A stretch of 64,000 bases of DNA from Lachnoanaerobaculum orale (GCF_003862485.1 NZ_RRCM01000001.1:964280-1028279); one strand, 5' to 3'. Counted from the first letter of the stretch, positions 38,218 to 47,780 are shown. Notes: a model not told the origin generated them from the letters alone. Numbers and translations are program-made.

Positions 38218-40281
38218 ATGAAAAAGAAATTTTTAACATTAGCATCAGCTCTAACCTTTGTTTCACTATACAGTTTTAATGCATATGCAGATATGGATTT
38301 GGAGACAAGTAACGCAGTCTCAGGAATAGCCGTAGCTCTAAACAATTATAAGGCAAGTTCCATATCGCCGCAGACAGCATTAGGAGAGTCGCTAAAGACT
38401 GCGACAACAAATACAATAGAGATAACAGGAGTTGACGATGCGCGCAACAGGCTTGTAAAGGATGTGGTCAAGTATGAGGGACCGTCGATTCAGGACAGGC
38501 TGAAAGAAGAGGTAATGAAGGATGACCTTGCGGTGGCAAAGAACAAAAAGGATACTGTAGTACACGCAGATCCGAAAGAGACCGGCGAAGAAGTGGGAAG
38601 CATTTCATACAGTTCAGTAGCTACCGTCGTAGGTTCTGAGATCAACGAGACCGGAGAATGGGTTAAGATAAATTCCGGAAACGTAGAGGGCTATGTCAAA
38701 GCCTCAGATTTGGCAACCGGAAATAAAGCGAAGAAAATGGCAAAAGATTCTGTCGTGACCTACGGTACGGTAGTAGACATTGACAATGTCAGACTGCGAA
38801 AGACACCGGATATAACTTCAAATACACTCACGATGCTTGAGGGTGGAGAGAAGTATGTTGTAGTAGGTCAGGACAAAAACTTTTTAAAGGTTCAGGTGGA
38901 TGATGACTTGACAGGATATGTATACAAGGATTTTATAAAGACAGATGTATCATATAAGACTGCCAAGACTAAGGAAGAGTCCACTATCGAAGCTTTGAAC
39001 AAGGCAAAGCTGGAAACTGAGGCTAAAGAAGCGATGGCCATATATGAAAACATGGTGGTTGCAGACGATCAGACAACAGCTAAGAGTAAGGAAACTACTG
39101 CAAAGGCTGAAACAACTACAGCTGCAAAGAAAACTCCGGATAAAGCTCCTACACCTAAGGCGAGTGAGGAAGCAAAGACAATCAAGTCTCCTGCAGCTGA
39201 AAAGAGAGAGACACCTGCAAGCAAGGAAGTAGAGATTAAGGTTCCGGATACTACAAAGGGATCTACCAAGCCTGTTGAAACAACCACAAAGGATAACGGG
39301 CAGACAGAGACTACAAAGCAGAAGGTAGAGACAGTGCCGGAGACAAGAACCGAGGCGGAGACCATCAAGGCAATAGAGGATACAAAGCCTGCCGAGACAA
39401 AGCAAAAAGTCGAGACTGTGAAAGAGTCAGGTAAGGCTGAAGAAACCGTTTCATCACCTTCCAAGGTAAAGATAGAAACAGTCAACGGCCCTGAGGCAAG
39501 TGAGACCGCAAAGGAAACAACTAAAGCAAGTGTAGAGCCGGAGACAAGCAAGGCTGTAGAGACAGTAAAAGAGACTCCGACAGCAACAACACAGGCTGAA
39601 ACTATAAGCGCCGTTGAAGATACTACAAAGCAGACTGAGTCTACTACACAGGCTCCAAAGCAGACTGAGTCTACTACACAGGCTCCGAAACAGACAGAGG
39701 CGACTACAGAGGCTACAAAACCTGCAGAAACCACAAAACCTGCAGAGACAACAGCTCCTTACGGACCGGGCGGAAGTACTGAAAAGCCTAATGAAACACA
39801 GAAGGCTAAGCCTCAAAAAGAGACCACAGTTGTTACAGGCGAAAAGGGCGGACCGGGTGTAAGCAAGAAAAAGGAAACTACAAAGGCTGAGACAGAGGCT
39901 ACAAAGGCGGCTAAGGAAAAAGTATCAAGAGATGCGGTAGTAGCTTATGCTAAGCAATTTGTCGGTAATCCGTATGTGTACGGAGGAACATCACTGACAA
40001 AGGGTGCCGATTGTTCCGGATTTGTAATGAGAGTATATGAGAAGTTCGGAATAAGTACTTCAAGAGTCTCAAGGGACCAGGCAAACAACGGTACTGAGAT
40101 ACCTGTATCGCAGATAAAACCGGGAGATTTGGTATTCTATTCTTCAGGCGGAGAGATAAACCATGTTGCGATATATATCGGTGACGGACAGATTGTACAT
40201 GCCGCAAATAAGCAGCTTGGAATCAGAATAGGAAGTTTGAACCATCGTACTCCTGTAAAGGCGGTAAGATTGATAAAATAA
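38218..40281 (+). CDS. Secreted SH3-domain NlpC/P60 peptidoglycan endopeptidase
   Basis: This 687-residue exported wall hydrolase would cut the peptide stems of peptidoglycan. Layout: signal peptide (residues 1-24, ending NAYA), helical region, two bacterial SH3 domains (about 115-165 and 175-242), a very long Thr/Glu/Lys-rich linker (about 250-570) with tandem QTESTTQAPK units, and a C-terminal NlpC/P60 domain with catalytic Cys599 in GADCSGF and His649 in INHVAIYIG. The linker is probably disordered and may span the wall or be glycosylated (inference). It has its own promoter and terminator, so it is a single-gene unit. Confidence 0.92.
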   Translation: MKKKFLTLASALTFVSLYSFNAYADMDLETSNAVSGIAVALNNYKASSISPQTALGESLKTATTNTIEITGVDDARNRLVKDVVKYEGPSIQDRLKEEVMKDDLAVAKNKKDTVVHADPKETGEEVGSISYSSVATVVGSEINETGEWVKINSGNVEGYVKASDLATGNKAKKMAKDSVVTYGTVVDIDNVRLRKTPDITSNTLTMLEGGEKYVVVGQDKNFLKVQVDDDLTGYVYKDFIKTDVSYKTAKTKEESTIEALNKAKLETEAKEAMAIYENMVVADDQTTAKSKETTAKAETTTAAKKTPDKAPTPKASEEAKTIKSPAAEKRETPASKEVEIKVPDTTKGSTKPVETTTKDNGQTETTKQKVETVPETRTEAETIKAIEDTKPAETKQKVETVKESGKAEETVSSPSKVKIETVNGPEASETAKETTKASVEPETSKAVETVKETPTATTQAETISAVEDTTKQTESTTQAPKQTESTTQAPKQTEATTEATKPAETTKPAETTAPYGPGGSTEKPNETQKAKPQKETTVVTGEKGGPGVSKKKETTKAETEATKAAKEKVSRDAVVAYAKQFVGNPYVYGGTSLTKGADCSGFVMRVYEKFGISTSRVSRDQANNGTEIPVSQIKPGDLVFYSSGGEINHVAIYIGDGQIVHAANKQLGIRIGSLNHRTPVKAVRLIK
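39631..39720 (+). repeat. Tandem 30-base coding repeats in the NlpC/P60 linker
   Basis: Three consecutive 30-base units at 39631, 39661 and 39691 encode QTESTTQAPK twice and the diverged QTEATTEATK once. The first two differ at one third-codon base near their ends, so they are a recent duplication. Confidence 0.9.
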
Positions 40282-40283
40282 TT

Positions 40284-40317
40284 AAAAAAGTCAGGTGATT
40301 ACAGCCTGACTTTTTTT
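40284..40317 (+). terminator. Terminator of the NlpC/P60 gene
   Basis: Stem AAAAAAGTCAGG / CCTGACTTTTTT with a 9-base loop and seven T. Confidence 0.92.
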
Positions 40318-40339
40318 AATGAAGTATTATAAAAAATAT

Positions 40340-40368
40340 TTGGCAAGCCATAAAAAAAGTATTATAAT
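40340..40368 (+). promoter_or_regulatory. Promoter of the oligopeptide ABC importer
   Basis: TTGGCA (40340-40345) and TATAAT (40363-40368) with a 17-base spacer, 30 bases before the binding-protein gene. Confidence 0.75.
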
Positions 40369-40398
40369 TACAATAGTAATAAGAAATGGGAGAAGAAT

Positions 40399-42039
40399 AT
40401 GAAAAAAAAATTTATATTGTTGGGTGTACTTTTGGCACTCTCTCTTAGTGCATGCGGATCAAAAGGTACTGAAAAGGCGGATGATAAGACTGCCAAAACA
40501 GACAGTAAGGCAAAGACAAGTATTGATACTACAGGATTTTTGGTAACTTCTATCAATGCGGATATCCAGACTGCAGACCCGGATAAGACATCTAAGGACT
40601 ATATGGTACCTCTTAATATCTTTGACAGGTTGGTTGAGGTTGAGGTCAAGGATGACGGTTCAAGTGAATTGGTACCTTCACTTGCAAAGAGTTGGGATAT
40701 ATCTGAGGACGGAAAGGTATATACATTGCATTTGCAAGAGGGAGTGAAGTTCTCAAACGGTGCGGACTTCAAGTCTGATGATGTTGTATATTCACTTACA
40801 AGAATGCTTGGAGTAACAGGTGCTGTAAACGGTGACTTTGTAAGCCAGATAGAAGGAGCGGATAAAGTCATGGACGGAAGCAGTAAGGAGCTTAGCGGAG
40901 TCAAGGCTATAGATGATTATACTGTGGAGATAACACTTTCAGAGCCTTATGCAGGTTTCTTGGCTTGCCTTTCAGCGTCACCAGTATGTATGCTTGATAA
41001 GGATACCACAGAGGCTGCCGGAGACAAATTCGGTATCGACCCTTCGGTTACAGTCGGAACAGGCGCATTTAAGATGGCGGAGTGGACTGTAAACGACTCT
41101 ATAGTACTTACAAAGAATGATACATATTGGGGCGGTGATGTATCGCTTCCGGGAGTACTTATAAGAGTAATACCTGATTCCGAGACAAGAAATATGATGT
41201 TTAAGAACGGTGAGCTTGATATACTTGACTTTGATTTTATGATTGACTATATCGACACATACAAAAAAGAGATGCCTGATGTGCTTCATCACACACCGAG
41301 AGTCGGCGTGACATATTTTACATTTAATGAGAATATAGAACCTCTAAACAATGTAAAAGTAAGGGAAGCTGTATGTAAGGCAATCAATCGTCAGGAAATC
41401 ATAGATTCACTGATGAACGGTGTAGCAACAATTGAAAACGGTATATTCCCAAGAGGTCTTATAGGCTATGACAGTTCACTTCCTGAGATTAAGTATGATC
41501 CTGACGGTGCAAAGGCACTGCTTGCAGAGGCAGGCTATCCTAACGGATTTGATATGGAGATTTCGGTAGATTCTTCATCATCGGATACTACAAAGACAGT
41601 GCTTGAGGTAATAGCATCACAGCTTAATGAAGTAGGTATCAATGCAACCATAAAGAATTATGACGAGTCGACATGGCTTGCAACAAGAAAAGACGGTACA
41701 CTGGGTTCATTTATGTCTACATGGACTGCAGATTACAATGATCCTGACAACTTTATTTATACATTCTTCGGAAATGAGAAAAATACAAAGCAGAGATCGC
41801 TTAATTATCCTGACAAGGCCGTAATGGACAGAGTAAGCGCTGCAAGAACTATTGTAAATGCGGATGAGAGAATGGCTGAGTACGATGAACTTGAGAAGAA
41901 GATTGTAACGGAAGATTTCGCGTGGCTTCCTATGTTCTCAAAGGAGCATTATTACGGTGTAAGTAAGAATATCGAAGGATTCAAGCCGAATTGGGCCGGA
42001 ATATCCGATATGAGATTTGTCGGATTTTCAAAAAAATAG
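40399..42039 (+). CDS. Family 5 solute-binding lipoprotein (peptide/nickel type)
   Basis: This 546-residue lipoprotein captures the substrate outside the cell for the importer encoded next. The signal sequence ends with the lipobox LSLSACG (Cys20), followed by a Lys/Asp/Thr-rich tether. The family 5 signature is visible in LVPSLAKSWDISEDGKVYTL and HLQEGVKFSNGADFKSDDVV, and the C-terminal LEKKIVTEDFAWLPMFSKEH is typical. Oligopeptides are the likely cargo but nickel or other ligands cannot be excluded. A terminator lies between it and the permease genes, which would let the binding protein be made in excess. Confidence 0.93.
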   Translation: MKKKFILLGVLLALSLSACGSKGTEKADDKTAKTDSKAKTSIDTTGFLVTSINADIQTADPDKTSKDYMVPLNIFDRLVEVEVKDDGSSELVPSLAKSWDISEDGKVYTLHLQEGVKFSNGADFKSDDVVYSLTRMLGVTGAVNGDFVSQIEGADKVMDGSSKELSGVKAIDDYTVEITLSEPYAGFLACLSASPVCMLDKDTTEAAGDKFGIDPSVTVGTGAFKMAEWTVNDSIVLTKNDTYWGGDVSLPGVLIRVIPDSETRNMMFKNGELDILDFDFMIDYIDTYKKEMPDVLHHTPRVGVTYFTFNENIEPLNNVKVREAVCKAINRQEIIDSLMNGVATIENGIFPRGLIGYDSSLPEIKYDPDGAKALLAEAGYPNGFDMEISVDSSSSDTTKTVLEVIASQLNEVGINATIKNYDESTWLATRKDGTLGSFMSTWTADYNDPDNFIYTFFGNEKNTKQRSLNYPDKAVMDRVSAARTIVNADERMAEYDELEKKIVTEDFAWLPMFSKEHYYGVSKNIEGFKPNWAGISDMRFVGFSKK

Positions 42040-42068
42040 ATATGGAACTTAAAAAAGATAATTGCTAT

Positions 42069-42098
42069 AATGGAGCGTGAACCGCTCCATTTTTTTTT
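42069..42098 (+). terminator. Terminator between binding protein and permease genes
   Basis: Perfect 9-base-pair stem AATGGAGCG / CGCTCCATT with loop TGAAC and nine T. Partial read-through would set the ratio of binding protein to membrane parts. Confidence 0.9.
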
Positions 42099-42119
42099 GG
42101 AGTATTTTGGGAGGTAGAC

Positions 42120-43043
42120 TTGGTTAAAAATATTTTAAAAAGAATTTTGATATCCATACCGGTTTTGATAGGTGTGGTTTTGATTATATTTATAATGCTT
42201 AGAGTAGTACCGGGAGATCCTGTAACCACAATGCTCGGTGAGCATGTCAATCAAACTGTAATTGATAAAATAAGCAAGGAGATGGGGCTTGATAAACCTC
42301 TGTATATACAGTTTTTTACATATATTTCACATGCAATCAGAGGTGACTTCGGTACAAGCTATCGAATGAACAGAAATGTTACAGGTATTATTTTGGATGC
42401 ATTTCCAAATACTGTGAGACTTGCCGTATGTGCGGCGGTTGTTTCGTGGATAGTAGGTATTGCAGCGGGTATATTTGCAGCGGTAAATAAAAACAATATT
42501 TTAGACAGATTATTTATGGGCGGAGCATTGCTTGGCGTATCCATGCCTGTATTTATGATTGCACTTGTTTTGCAGTATCTTTTTGCATACAAGTTAAAAA
42601 TTTTTCCTGTATCGGGATATGAAACTGCGGCATCTATGGTATTGCCGTCAATAGTACTCGGATGGAACTCGGCAGGAAGTATTGCCAGGATGACAAGATC
42701 AAATATCTTGGAGGTAATGCAGGAAGACTATATAAGGACTGCCAGAGCAAAGGGACTTTTAGAGTTTGCCGTAATGAAGTCACATGCACTGAAGAATGCT
42801 ATGCTTCCTGTAGTTACAATGATGGCGCTCCAGATATCGTCAATGCTTTCAGGTGCGGTTATTACAGAGAACATATTCGGAATACCCGGTATAGGCAGAC
42901 TTGCGGTCAATGCGATAGAGACCAGAGATATGCCGCTTTTACAGGGAACGGTTATTTTTACAACTATATTGGTAATATTCGGAAATTTGATAGCAGATTC
43001 ATTGTATTCTATTCTTGATCCGAGAATTAGAAAGGAAATATAA
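42120..43043 (+). CDS. Peptide ABC transporter permease (DppB-like)
   Basis: This 307-residue inner-membrane subunit has the N-terminal ILKRILISIPVLIGVVLIIF helix and the family motif LRVVPGDPV, then the coupling EAA loop QEDYIRTARAKGLLE near residue 200. It starts with TTG at 42120 behind GGGAGGT (42109-42115). It pairs with the DppC-like subunit 8 bases downstream to form the channel. Confidence 0.93.
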   Translation: MVKNILKRILISIPVLIGVVLIIFIMLRVVPGDPVTTMLGEHVNQTVIDKISKEMGLDKPLYIQFFTYISHAIRGDFGTSYRMNRNVTGIILDAFPNTVRLAVCAAVVSWIVGIAAGIFAAVNKNNILDRLFMGGALLGVSMPVFMIALVLQYLFAYKLKIFPVSGYETAASMVLPSIVLGWNSAGSIARMTRSNILEVMQEDYIRTARAKGLLEFAVMKSHALKNAMLPVVTMMALQISSMLSGAVITENIFGIPGIGRLAVNAIETRDMPLLQGTVIFTTILVIFGNLIADSLYSILDPRIRKEI

Positions 43044-43050
43044 GAAATCA

Positions 43051-43950
43051 ATGAATAAAGATACTAAACAGACAGAGCAAAGTTTCGGCTCTGAGATTGG
43101 AACGGAAGAGAGCTTATTTGAAAAATGTAAAAATATAATAAAGCATAATAAGCTTGCATTTTTTTCTTTGATTGTAATTATACTGATTATACTATGTGCA
43201 ATTTTTGCAAATGTTGTATGCAGGTATAATCCTTATACGCAGAGTTTAAAGGACAGACTTTTGGCCCCTTCATTTGCACATCCGCTGGGTACGGATGAAC
43301 TTGGAAGAGACACACTCACCAGAGTAATATTCGGAGCGAGGGTATCACTGACAATAGGACTGATACCTACACTTATTTCGATGATTATAGGTACAATACT
43401 CGGACTTATTGCAGGGTATTTCGGAGGTAAAATAGATTTTGCAATAATGAGACTGGCAGATATAATGCTTGCATTTCCTTCACTACTTCTTGCAATGGTT
43501 GTAATGTATACAATGGGCGGAGGATTGATAAATATATTTATAGCATTGTCATTAGTCAACTGGGCGTCCACATCCAGAGTTGTACGCTCGGAGACACTTT
43601 CACTGTCAAAAAAAGAGTATGTGGAAGCAGCTAAAAGTATGGGTGTCGGTAATGCTACGATTATTTTCAGACATATATTACCGAACTGCATACCTACTTT
43701 GGTGGTATTATTTACCTTAAGCATACCGTCTGCGATACTTTCAGAGAGTTCGCTAAGTTTCCTGGGTGTCGGTGCACAGCCTCCTACAGCAAGCTGGGGA
43801 CTTATGGTTGTCAGTGCAAAGAAATATCTGTTTACACAGCCTGTACTTGTACTGTCACCTGCCATAGCGATAATGATAGTGGTTTTGGCATTCAATTTTT
43901 TGGGTGACGGTCTGAGAGATATTTTGGATCCGTACCTTAAGGAGCAATGA
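43051..43950 (+). CDS. Peptide ABC transporter permease (DppC-like)
   Basis: This 299-residue membrane subunit has the LAPSFAHPLGTDELGRD segment typical of DppC/OppC and the EAA coupling loop KKEYVEAAKSMGVG. I place the start at ATG 43051, just after the dppB stop; an in-frame start at 43015 overlaps dppB and adds 12 residues. The ribosome site is weak in either case (AAAGGA at 43031). A hydrophilic N-terminal 35 residues precedes the first helix. Confidence 0.91.
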   Translation: MNKDTKQTEQSFGSEIGTEESLFEKCKNIIKHNKLAFFSLIVIILIILCAIFANVVCRYNPYTQSLKDRLLAPSFAHPLGTDELGRDTLTRVIFGARVSLTIGLIPTLISMIIGTILGLIAGYFGGKIDFAIMRLADIMLAFPSLLLAMVVMYTMGGGLINIFIALSLVNWASTSRVVRSETLSLSKKEYVEAAKSMGVGNATIIFRHILPNCIPTLVVLFTLSIPSAILSESSLSFLGVGAQPPTASWGLMVVSAKKYLFTQPVLVLSPAIAIMIVVLAFNFLGDGLRDILDPYLKEQ

Positions 43951-43951
43951 T

Positions 43952-44959
43952 ATGGACAATATTTTGACTATAAGAGATTTGAAGGTTGCATTTCAAGTCA
44001 GAGGAAGAGATGCCTATGCACTTGACGGCATAAATATAGATATTCCCAAGGGAAAGATAGTTGGAATAGTCGGAGAGAGCGGATGCGGAAAGTCTATGAC
44101 GGCTATGAGTATTATGGGACTTATAAAAAGCCCGGGCAGGATAGTTGGAGGAAGTATTGATTTTTGCGGAAATGAGCTTACAAAGATGGGGATAAGGGAG
44201 TATGCAAATATCAGAGGTAAGGATATATCCATGATATTTCAGGAGCCTATGACCTCACTCAATCCTGTTGTAAAGGTCGGCAAACAGGTCATGGAAGCTA
44301 TTATTTTACATGAACATATATCCAAGGCGGAGGCAAAGCAAAGAGTAATAGAAATATTTAATGAAGTCGGAATACCTGAAGCCGAAAAAAGATTCAATTC
44401 ATATCCGCATGAGCTTTCAGGCGGTCTTAGGCAGAGAGTGATGATCGGTATGGCAATGATTTGTAAGCCTAAGCTTTTGATTGCCGATGAGCCTACTACA
44501 GCACTTGATGTTACTATAGAGGCTCAGATTCTAAGGCTTATGAAAAGACTTTGTGAGGAGAGCGGTACTTCTATAATGATGATTACACACAACATGGGTG
44601 TCGTTGCTGAAATATGTGACTATGTTTATGTAATGTATGCAGGAAGGGTGGTGGAGTCTGCACCTACAAAGATTCTTTTTAATGAAACTGCACATCCTTA
44701 TACAAGCGGACTTTTAAAGTCAATACCTACTATCGGCAAAAAACAGAAAAGACTTTATACCATAAAGGGTAATGTTCCGAATATCTTAAATTTACCGAAG
44801 GGTTGCAGATTTGCAGACAGATGTGATCTGACTCAAAATATTTGTCTAAGTGACAGACCGAAGGATGATTATATTACGGACAGCCATATGGTTTCATGTT
44901 TCTTACATAAAAGGATTGAAGATGAGAGAAGTTGTATTAAGATTAAAAAATATAGTTAA
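43952..44959 (+). CDS. Peptide ABC transporter ATPase (DppD-like)
   Basis: This 335-residue ATPase powers import together with the DppF-like subunit. Walker A GESGCGKS (about residue 42), signature LSGGLRQRV, Walker B LLIADEPTT and the H-loop THNMG are complete. The C-terminal oligopeptide extension with Cys residues (CRFADRCDLTQNICL) is present; this region binds a 4Fe-4S cluster in some relatives. It overlaps the next gene by 38 bases. Confidence 0.94.
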   Translation: MDNILTIRDLKVAFQVRGRDAYALDGINIDIPKGKIVGIVGESGCGKSMTAMSIMGLIKSPGRIVGGSIDFCGNELTKMGIREYANIRGKDISMIFQEPMTSLNPVVKVGKQVMEAIILHEHISKAEAKQRVIEIFNEVGIPEAEKRFNSYPHELSGGLRQRVMIGMAMICKPKLLIADEPTTALDVTIEAQILRLMKRLCEESGTSIMMITHNMGVVAEICDYVYVMYAGRVVESAPTKILFNETAHPYTSGLLKSIPTIGKKQKRLYTIKGNVPNILNLPKGCRFADRCDLTQNICLSDRPKDDYITDSHMVSCFLHKRIEDERSCIKIKKYS

Positions 44960-45872
44960 GGAATTTCCTACATCAAAGAAGAATAAAAAAGTTCATGCGG
45001 TAAGCGATATAAGTCTTGATATATATGAGAATGAGACTTTGGCACTTGTGGGAGAAAGCGGATGCGGCAAATCCACACTGGGTAAATGTGCAATAGGTCT
45101 TATATCACCTGATAAAGGTGAGAGTATTTTTCTGGGTGAAAATATTTACAATAAAAGCGGCAATGAGCTGAAGGAGATAAAGAAAAATCTTCAAATTATA
45201 TTTCAGGATCCTTATGCCTCACTTAATCCGAGAATGACTGTAGGTGAGATTATTGCTGAACCTCTTATCACACATGAAAAGAGGCTTAGCAAAGCACAGG
45301 TAAAAGAAAAGGTGCTTGAGCTGATGGAAGATGTGGGAATCAGGAAAGAGTATTACAACAGGTACCCGCACCAGTTTTCAGGAGGACAGAGGCAAAGAAT
45401 AGGAATAGCCAGAGCAATAGCACTGAATCCTAAGCTTATTGTATGTGATGAGCCGGTGTCTGCACTTGATGTGTCCATACAGTCACAGGTTTTAAATCTC
45501 CTTAAGGATATTCAGGAGAAAAAAAGAGCTTCGTATCTGTTTATTTCACATGATCTGTCTGTTGTCAATTTCATTGCGGACAGAGTTTGCGTGATGTTTC
45601 TCGGTAAGGTTTGTGAGATAGGTGATACAGATGATATTTTTGAAAAGCCGCTTCATCCGTATACAAGGCTTTTGCTTGATGCAATTCCAAGTATTGAAAA
45701 TGCAGGCAAACAAAAGGAAATATTAAAGGGAGATATACCAAGCCCGATAGATGTTCCTACCGGATGCAGATTTCATACCAGATGCCCTTATTGCAGTGAA
45801 ATTTGCAGAACAAAGGAGCCTGATTTAAGGCAAGCAAACGGCAGATATGTGGCTTGTCATATAGTAAAATAA
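44922..45872 (+). CDS. Peptide ABC transporter ATPase (DppF-like)
   Basis: This 316-residue ATPase is the second motor subunit. Walker A GESGCGKST, signature FSGGQRQRIG, Walker B LIVCDEPVS and SHDLSV are complete, and the C-terminal CRFHTRCPYCSEIC cluster resembles its partner. ATG 44922 lies inside the end of the DppD-like gene behind AAAGGATTG, so translation is coupled. A longer reading from 44850 has no family support. Confidence 0.94.
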   Translation: MREVVLRLKNIVKEFPTSKKNKKVHAVSDISLDIYENETLALVGESGCGKSTLGKCAIGLISPDKGESIFLGENIYNKSGNELKEIKKNLQIIFQDPYASLNPRMTVGEIIAEPLITHEKRLSKAQVKEKVLELMEDVGIRKEYYNRYPHQFSGGQRQRIGIARAIALNPKLIVCDEPVSALDVSIQSQVLNLLKDIQEKKRASYLFISHDLSVVNFIADRVCVMFLGKVCEIGDTDDIFEKPLHPYTRLLLDAIPSIENAGKQKEILKGDIPSPIDVPTGCRFHTRCPYCSEICRTKEPDLRQANGRYVACHIVK

Positions 45873-45886
45873 TTTGTGAGATAGTT

Positions 45887-46747
45887 ATGAAATTTGATTT
45901 AAAAGAAGATTTAAAGAGATTTATTGTTATTACATTTGCGGCTGTACTGATGGCTGTCAATATAAAGACTTTTGTAAGGACCGGAGACCTTTTTCCGGGA
46001 GGTGCTACAGGTATTACTTTGCTTATAACCAGATCGGCGGATATGTTTTTTCATGTAAAACTGCCGTATACGGTTGTAAATATTTTACTTAATGCAATAC
46101 CTGTTTATATCGGATTTAGGTATATCGGAAAGAAGTTTACACTGTATTCATGTTGGGTAATATTGCTGAACGGTTTTATTATTGATATTATTCCGGGATA
46201 TGTGATAACTTAGGATATTTTGCTTATAACTATTTTCGGAGGAATGATAAACGGTCTGGTTATCAGTATTTGTCTGTTGATGAATGCAACTACCGGAGGA
46301 ACCGACTTTATATCTATCTTTCTGTCTGAGAGAAAGGGTTTTGACGCCTTTAATATTATTTTGGGCGCAAATGCGGTGGTTCTTGTGGTTGCCGGACTTT
46401 TGTTCGGATGGGACAGAGCGCTGTACTCTATTATTTTCCAGTATGTTACCACAATGGTTATACATACTTTGTATAGAAAATATCAGCAGATTACTCTATT
46501 CATCGTCACAGATCATCCTGACGAGATATGCGATCTGATTTCAAATATCAGCCACCATGGTGCGACAACTTGGAAGGCACAGGGATATTATAATCACACT
46601 GACAGAACTTTGGTGTATTCTATAGTATCAAGTGCCGAAGCAAACAAGGTGGTAAAAGCAATCAAAGAAATTGATAAGTCAGCCTTTATAAATCTTATAA
46701 AGACTCAGCAGCTTCTTGGCAGGTTCTATAGGAGAAGAGAGGAATAA
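45887..46747 (+). pseudogene. YitT-family membrane protein gene interrupted by an in-frame TAG
   Basis: Without the stop this would be a 286-residue YitT/DUF161 protein with an N-terminal membrane domain (NIKTFVRTGDLFPGGATGIT) and a C-terminal DUF2179 domain (ISHHGATTWKAQGYY to QLLGRFYRR). A TAG at 46211-46213 interrupts it after residue 108 within the membrane domain. The same frame continues without any gap (DILLITIFGG), so a single base change explains the break. Either the gene is recently inactivated, the stop is read through, or it is a sequencing error. The remaining sequence shows no other decay. It follows the ABC importer by 14 bases. Confidence 0.85.
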
Positions 46748-46751
46748 TCTC

Positions 46752-46777
46752 AAGCGTGGCTTTGGCTACGCTTTTTT
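46752..46777 (+). terminator. Terminator after the yitT-like gene
   Basis: Stem AAGCGTGGC / GGCTACGCTT (one G-U) with a 4-base loop and six T. Confidence 0.85.
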
Positions 46778-46869
46778 GTATATAGAAAGATTAAAATGCA
46801 ATAAATTTATTATATATGCTATAATAGACCTATGGGGACTATGTTAACTACGACAAAAAGGAGTGTCAT

Positions 46870-47664
46870 ATGTCTGTAAAGGCAAAAATTCGTGAGTATG
46901 CAAAGGCTCTTAATCCTATGGATGATACCATGTTTTGCAAAATGGCTGAGGAGAAGGAGTTTTGTGAAGAAGTATTGAGAGTTATATTAGGCGATAACAA
47001 GCTGACAGTGCTTGAGAGTATGCCTCAGTGGGTAGGAAAAAATTTACAGGGACGTTCTGTAATACTTGATACTAAATGTATGACAGGAGACGGCAGACAA
47101 ATCAATATAGAAGTTCAAAAGGCTGATGATGATAACCATCAAAAGAGAGTGCGTTATAACGGAGCTGTTATTACAACAAATATTGCGGATCCAGGAATAA
47201 AATTTGAATTTGTGCCTGATGTATGTGTAGTATTTATATCAAGGTTTGATATATTTAAAGGGAAACTGCCGCTATATCATGTTGACAGAGTAATACGAGA
47301 GACAGGTGAAGTAATAAATAACGGATTTGAAGAGGTTTATGTAAATTCTGTAGTAGATAACGGCTCAGATGTTTCACAGTTGATGAAGGTGTTTACTGAA
47401 GGCGATTGCTACAATGATAAATTTCCTAAGACAAGCAGCATAAAAAGGAGATATAAAGAAACAGAAGGAGGAATCAGGGAAATGAGCGGACTTATAGAGC
47501 AGTTAAAGCTTGAATGGATTAGTGAAGGAGAAAAACGTGGAGAAGAGCGCGGAGAAGAGAAGGGAAAGATAAATATTGCTCAAAGCATGAAGAAAAAGGG
47601 ATTTGATATAAACATTATAATGGAACTTACAGGGTTATCAAGGGATAAGATTGTGTCACTATAG
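46870..47664 (+). CDS. Rpn-family recombination-promoting nuclease/putative transposase
   Basis: This 264-residue PD-(D/E)XK_2 protein has the family opening LNPMDDTMFCKMAEEKEF, the catalytic region ILDTKCMTGDGRQINIEVQ (Asp, then Glu-x-Gln) and the following RVRYNGAVI. The middle YHVDRVI and the C-terminal charged coiled region (GEKRGEERGEEKGK) with a small helix-turn-helix-like end (MKKKGFDINIIMELTGLS) are also typical. Rpn proteins cut DNA and promote RecA-independent recombination in known cases. The start has AAAAGGAGTG upstream. It opens an accessory island. Confidence 0.88.
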   Translation: MSVKAKIREYAKALNPMDDTMFCKMAEEKEFCEEVLRVILGDNKLTVLESMPQWVGKNLQGRSVILDTKCMTGDGRQINIEVQKADDDNHQKRVRYNGAVITTNIADPGIKFEFVPDVCVVFISRFDIFKGKLPLYHVDRVIRETGEVINNGFEEVYVNSVVDNGSDVSQLMKVFTEGDCYNDKFPKTSSIKRRYKETEGGIREMSGLIEQLKLEWISEGEKRGEERGEEKGKINIAQSMKKKGFDINIIMELTGLSRDKIVSL

Positions 47665-47684
47665 TTTTAATTAATCAAGTCAAA

Positions 47685-47780
47685 GAAACAAGCTAAGGCA
47701 GCATACAAAAAATGCTCTTAGATTGTTTCTTTTTTCTATAAATAAACAGTTCTTGAGTCAAGTTATATTTTATATACCTG
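47685..47780 (-). pseudogene. Relic of an IS1634-type transposase gene
   Basis: Bases 47685-47749 align with bases 281-346 of the first insertion element with few differences and one deletion, and TATATTTTATATACCTGT (47763-47780) matches a second patch at 408-425. About 60 bases between the patches are missing. No open frame remains. It lies between the Rpn gene and the SMI1-like gene and shows that an element of this type was once inserted here or carried in. Confidence 0.8.

Noticed and set aside
39069-39734. A 221-codon antisense frame rich in Val/Ser opposite the NlpC/P60 linker
   Set aside because: It is the complement of Thr/Glu/Lys repeats; low complexity keeps the reverse frame open.
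46211-46213. TAG in the yitT-like gene as a pyrrolysine codon
   Set aside because: YitT proteins are not known to use pyrrolysine, no Pyl genes are visible here, and a normal release factor 1 is encoded in the window.
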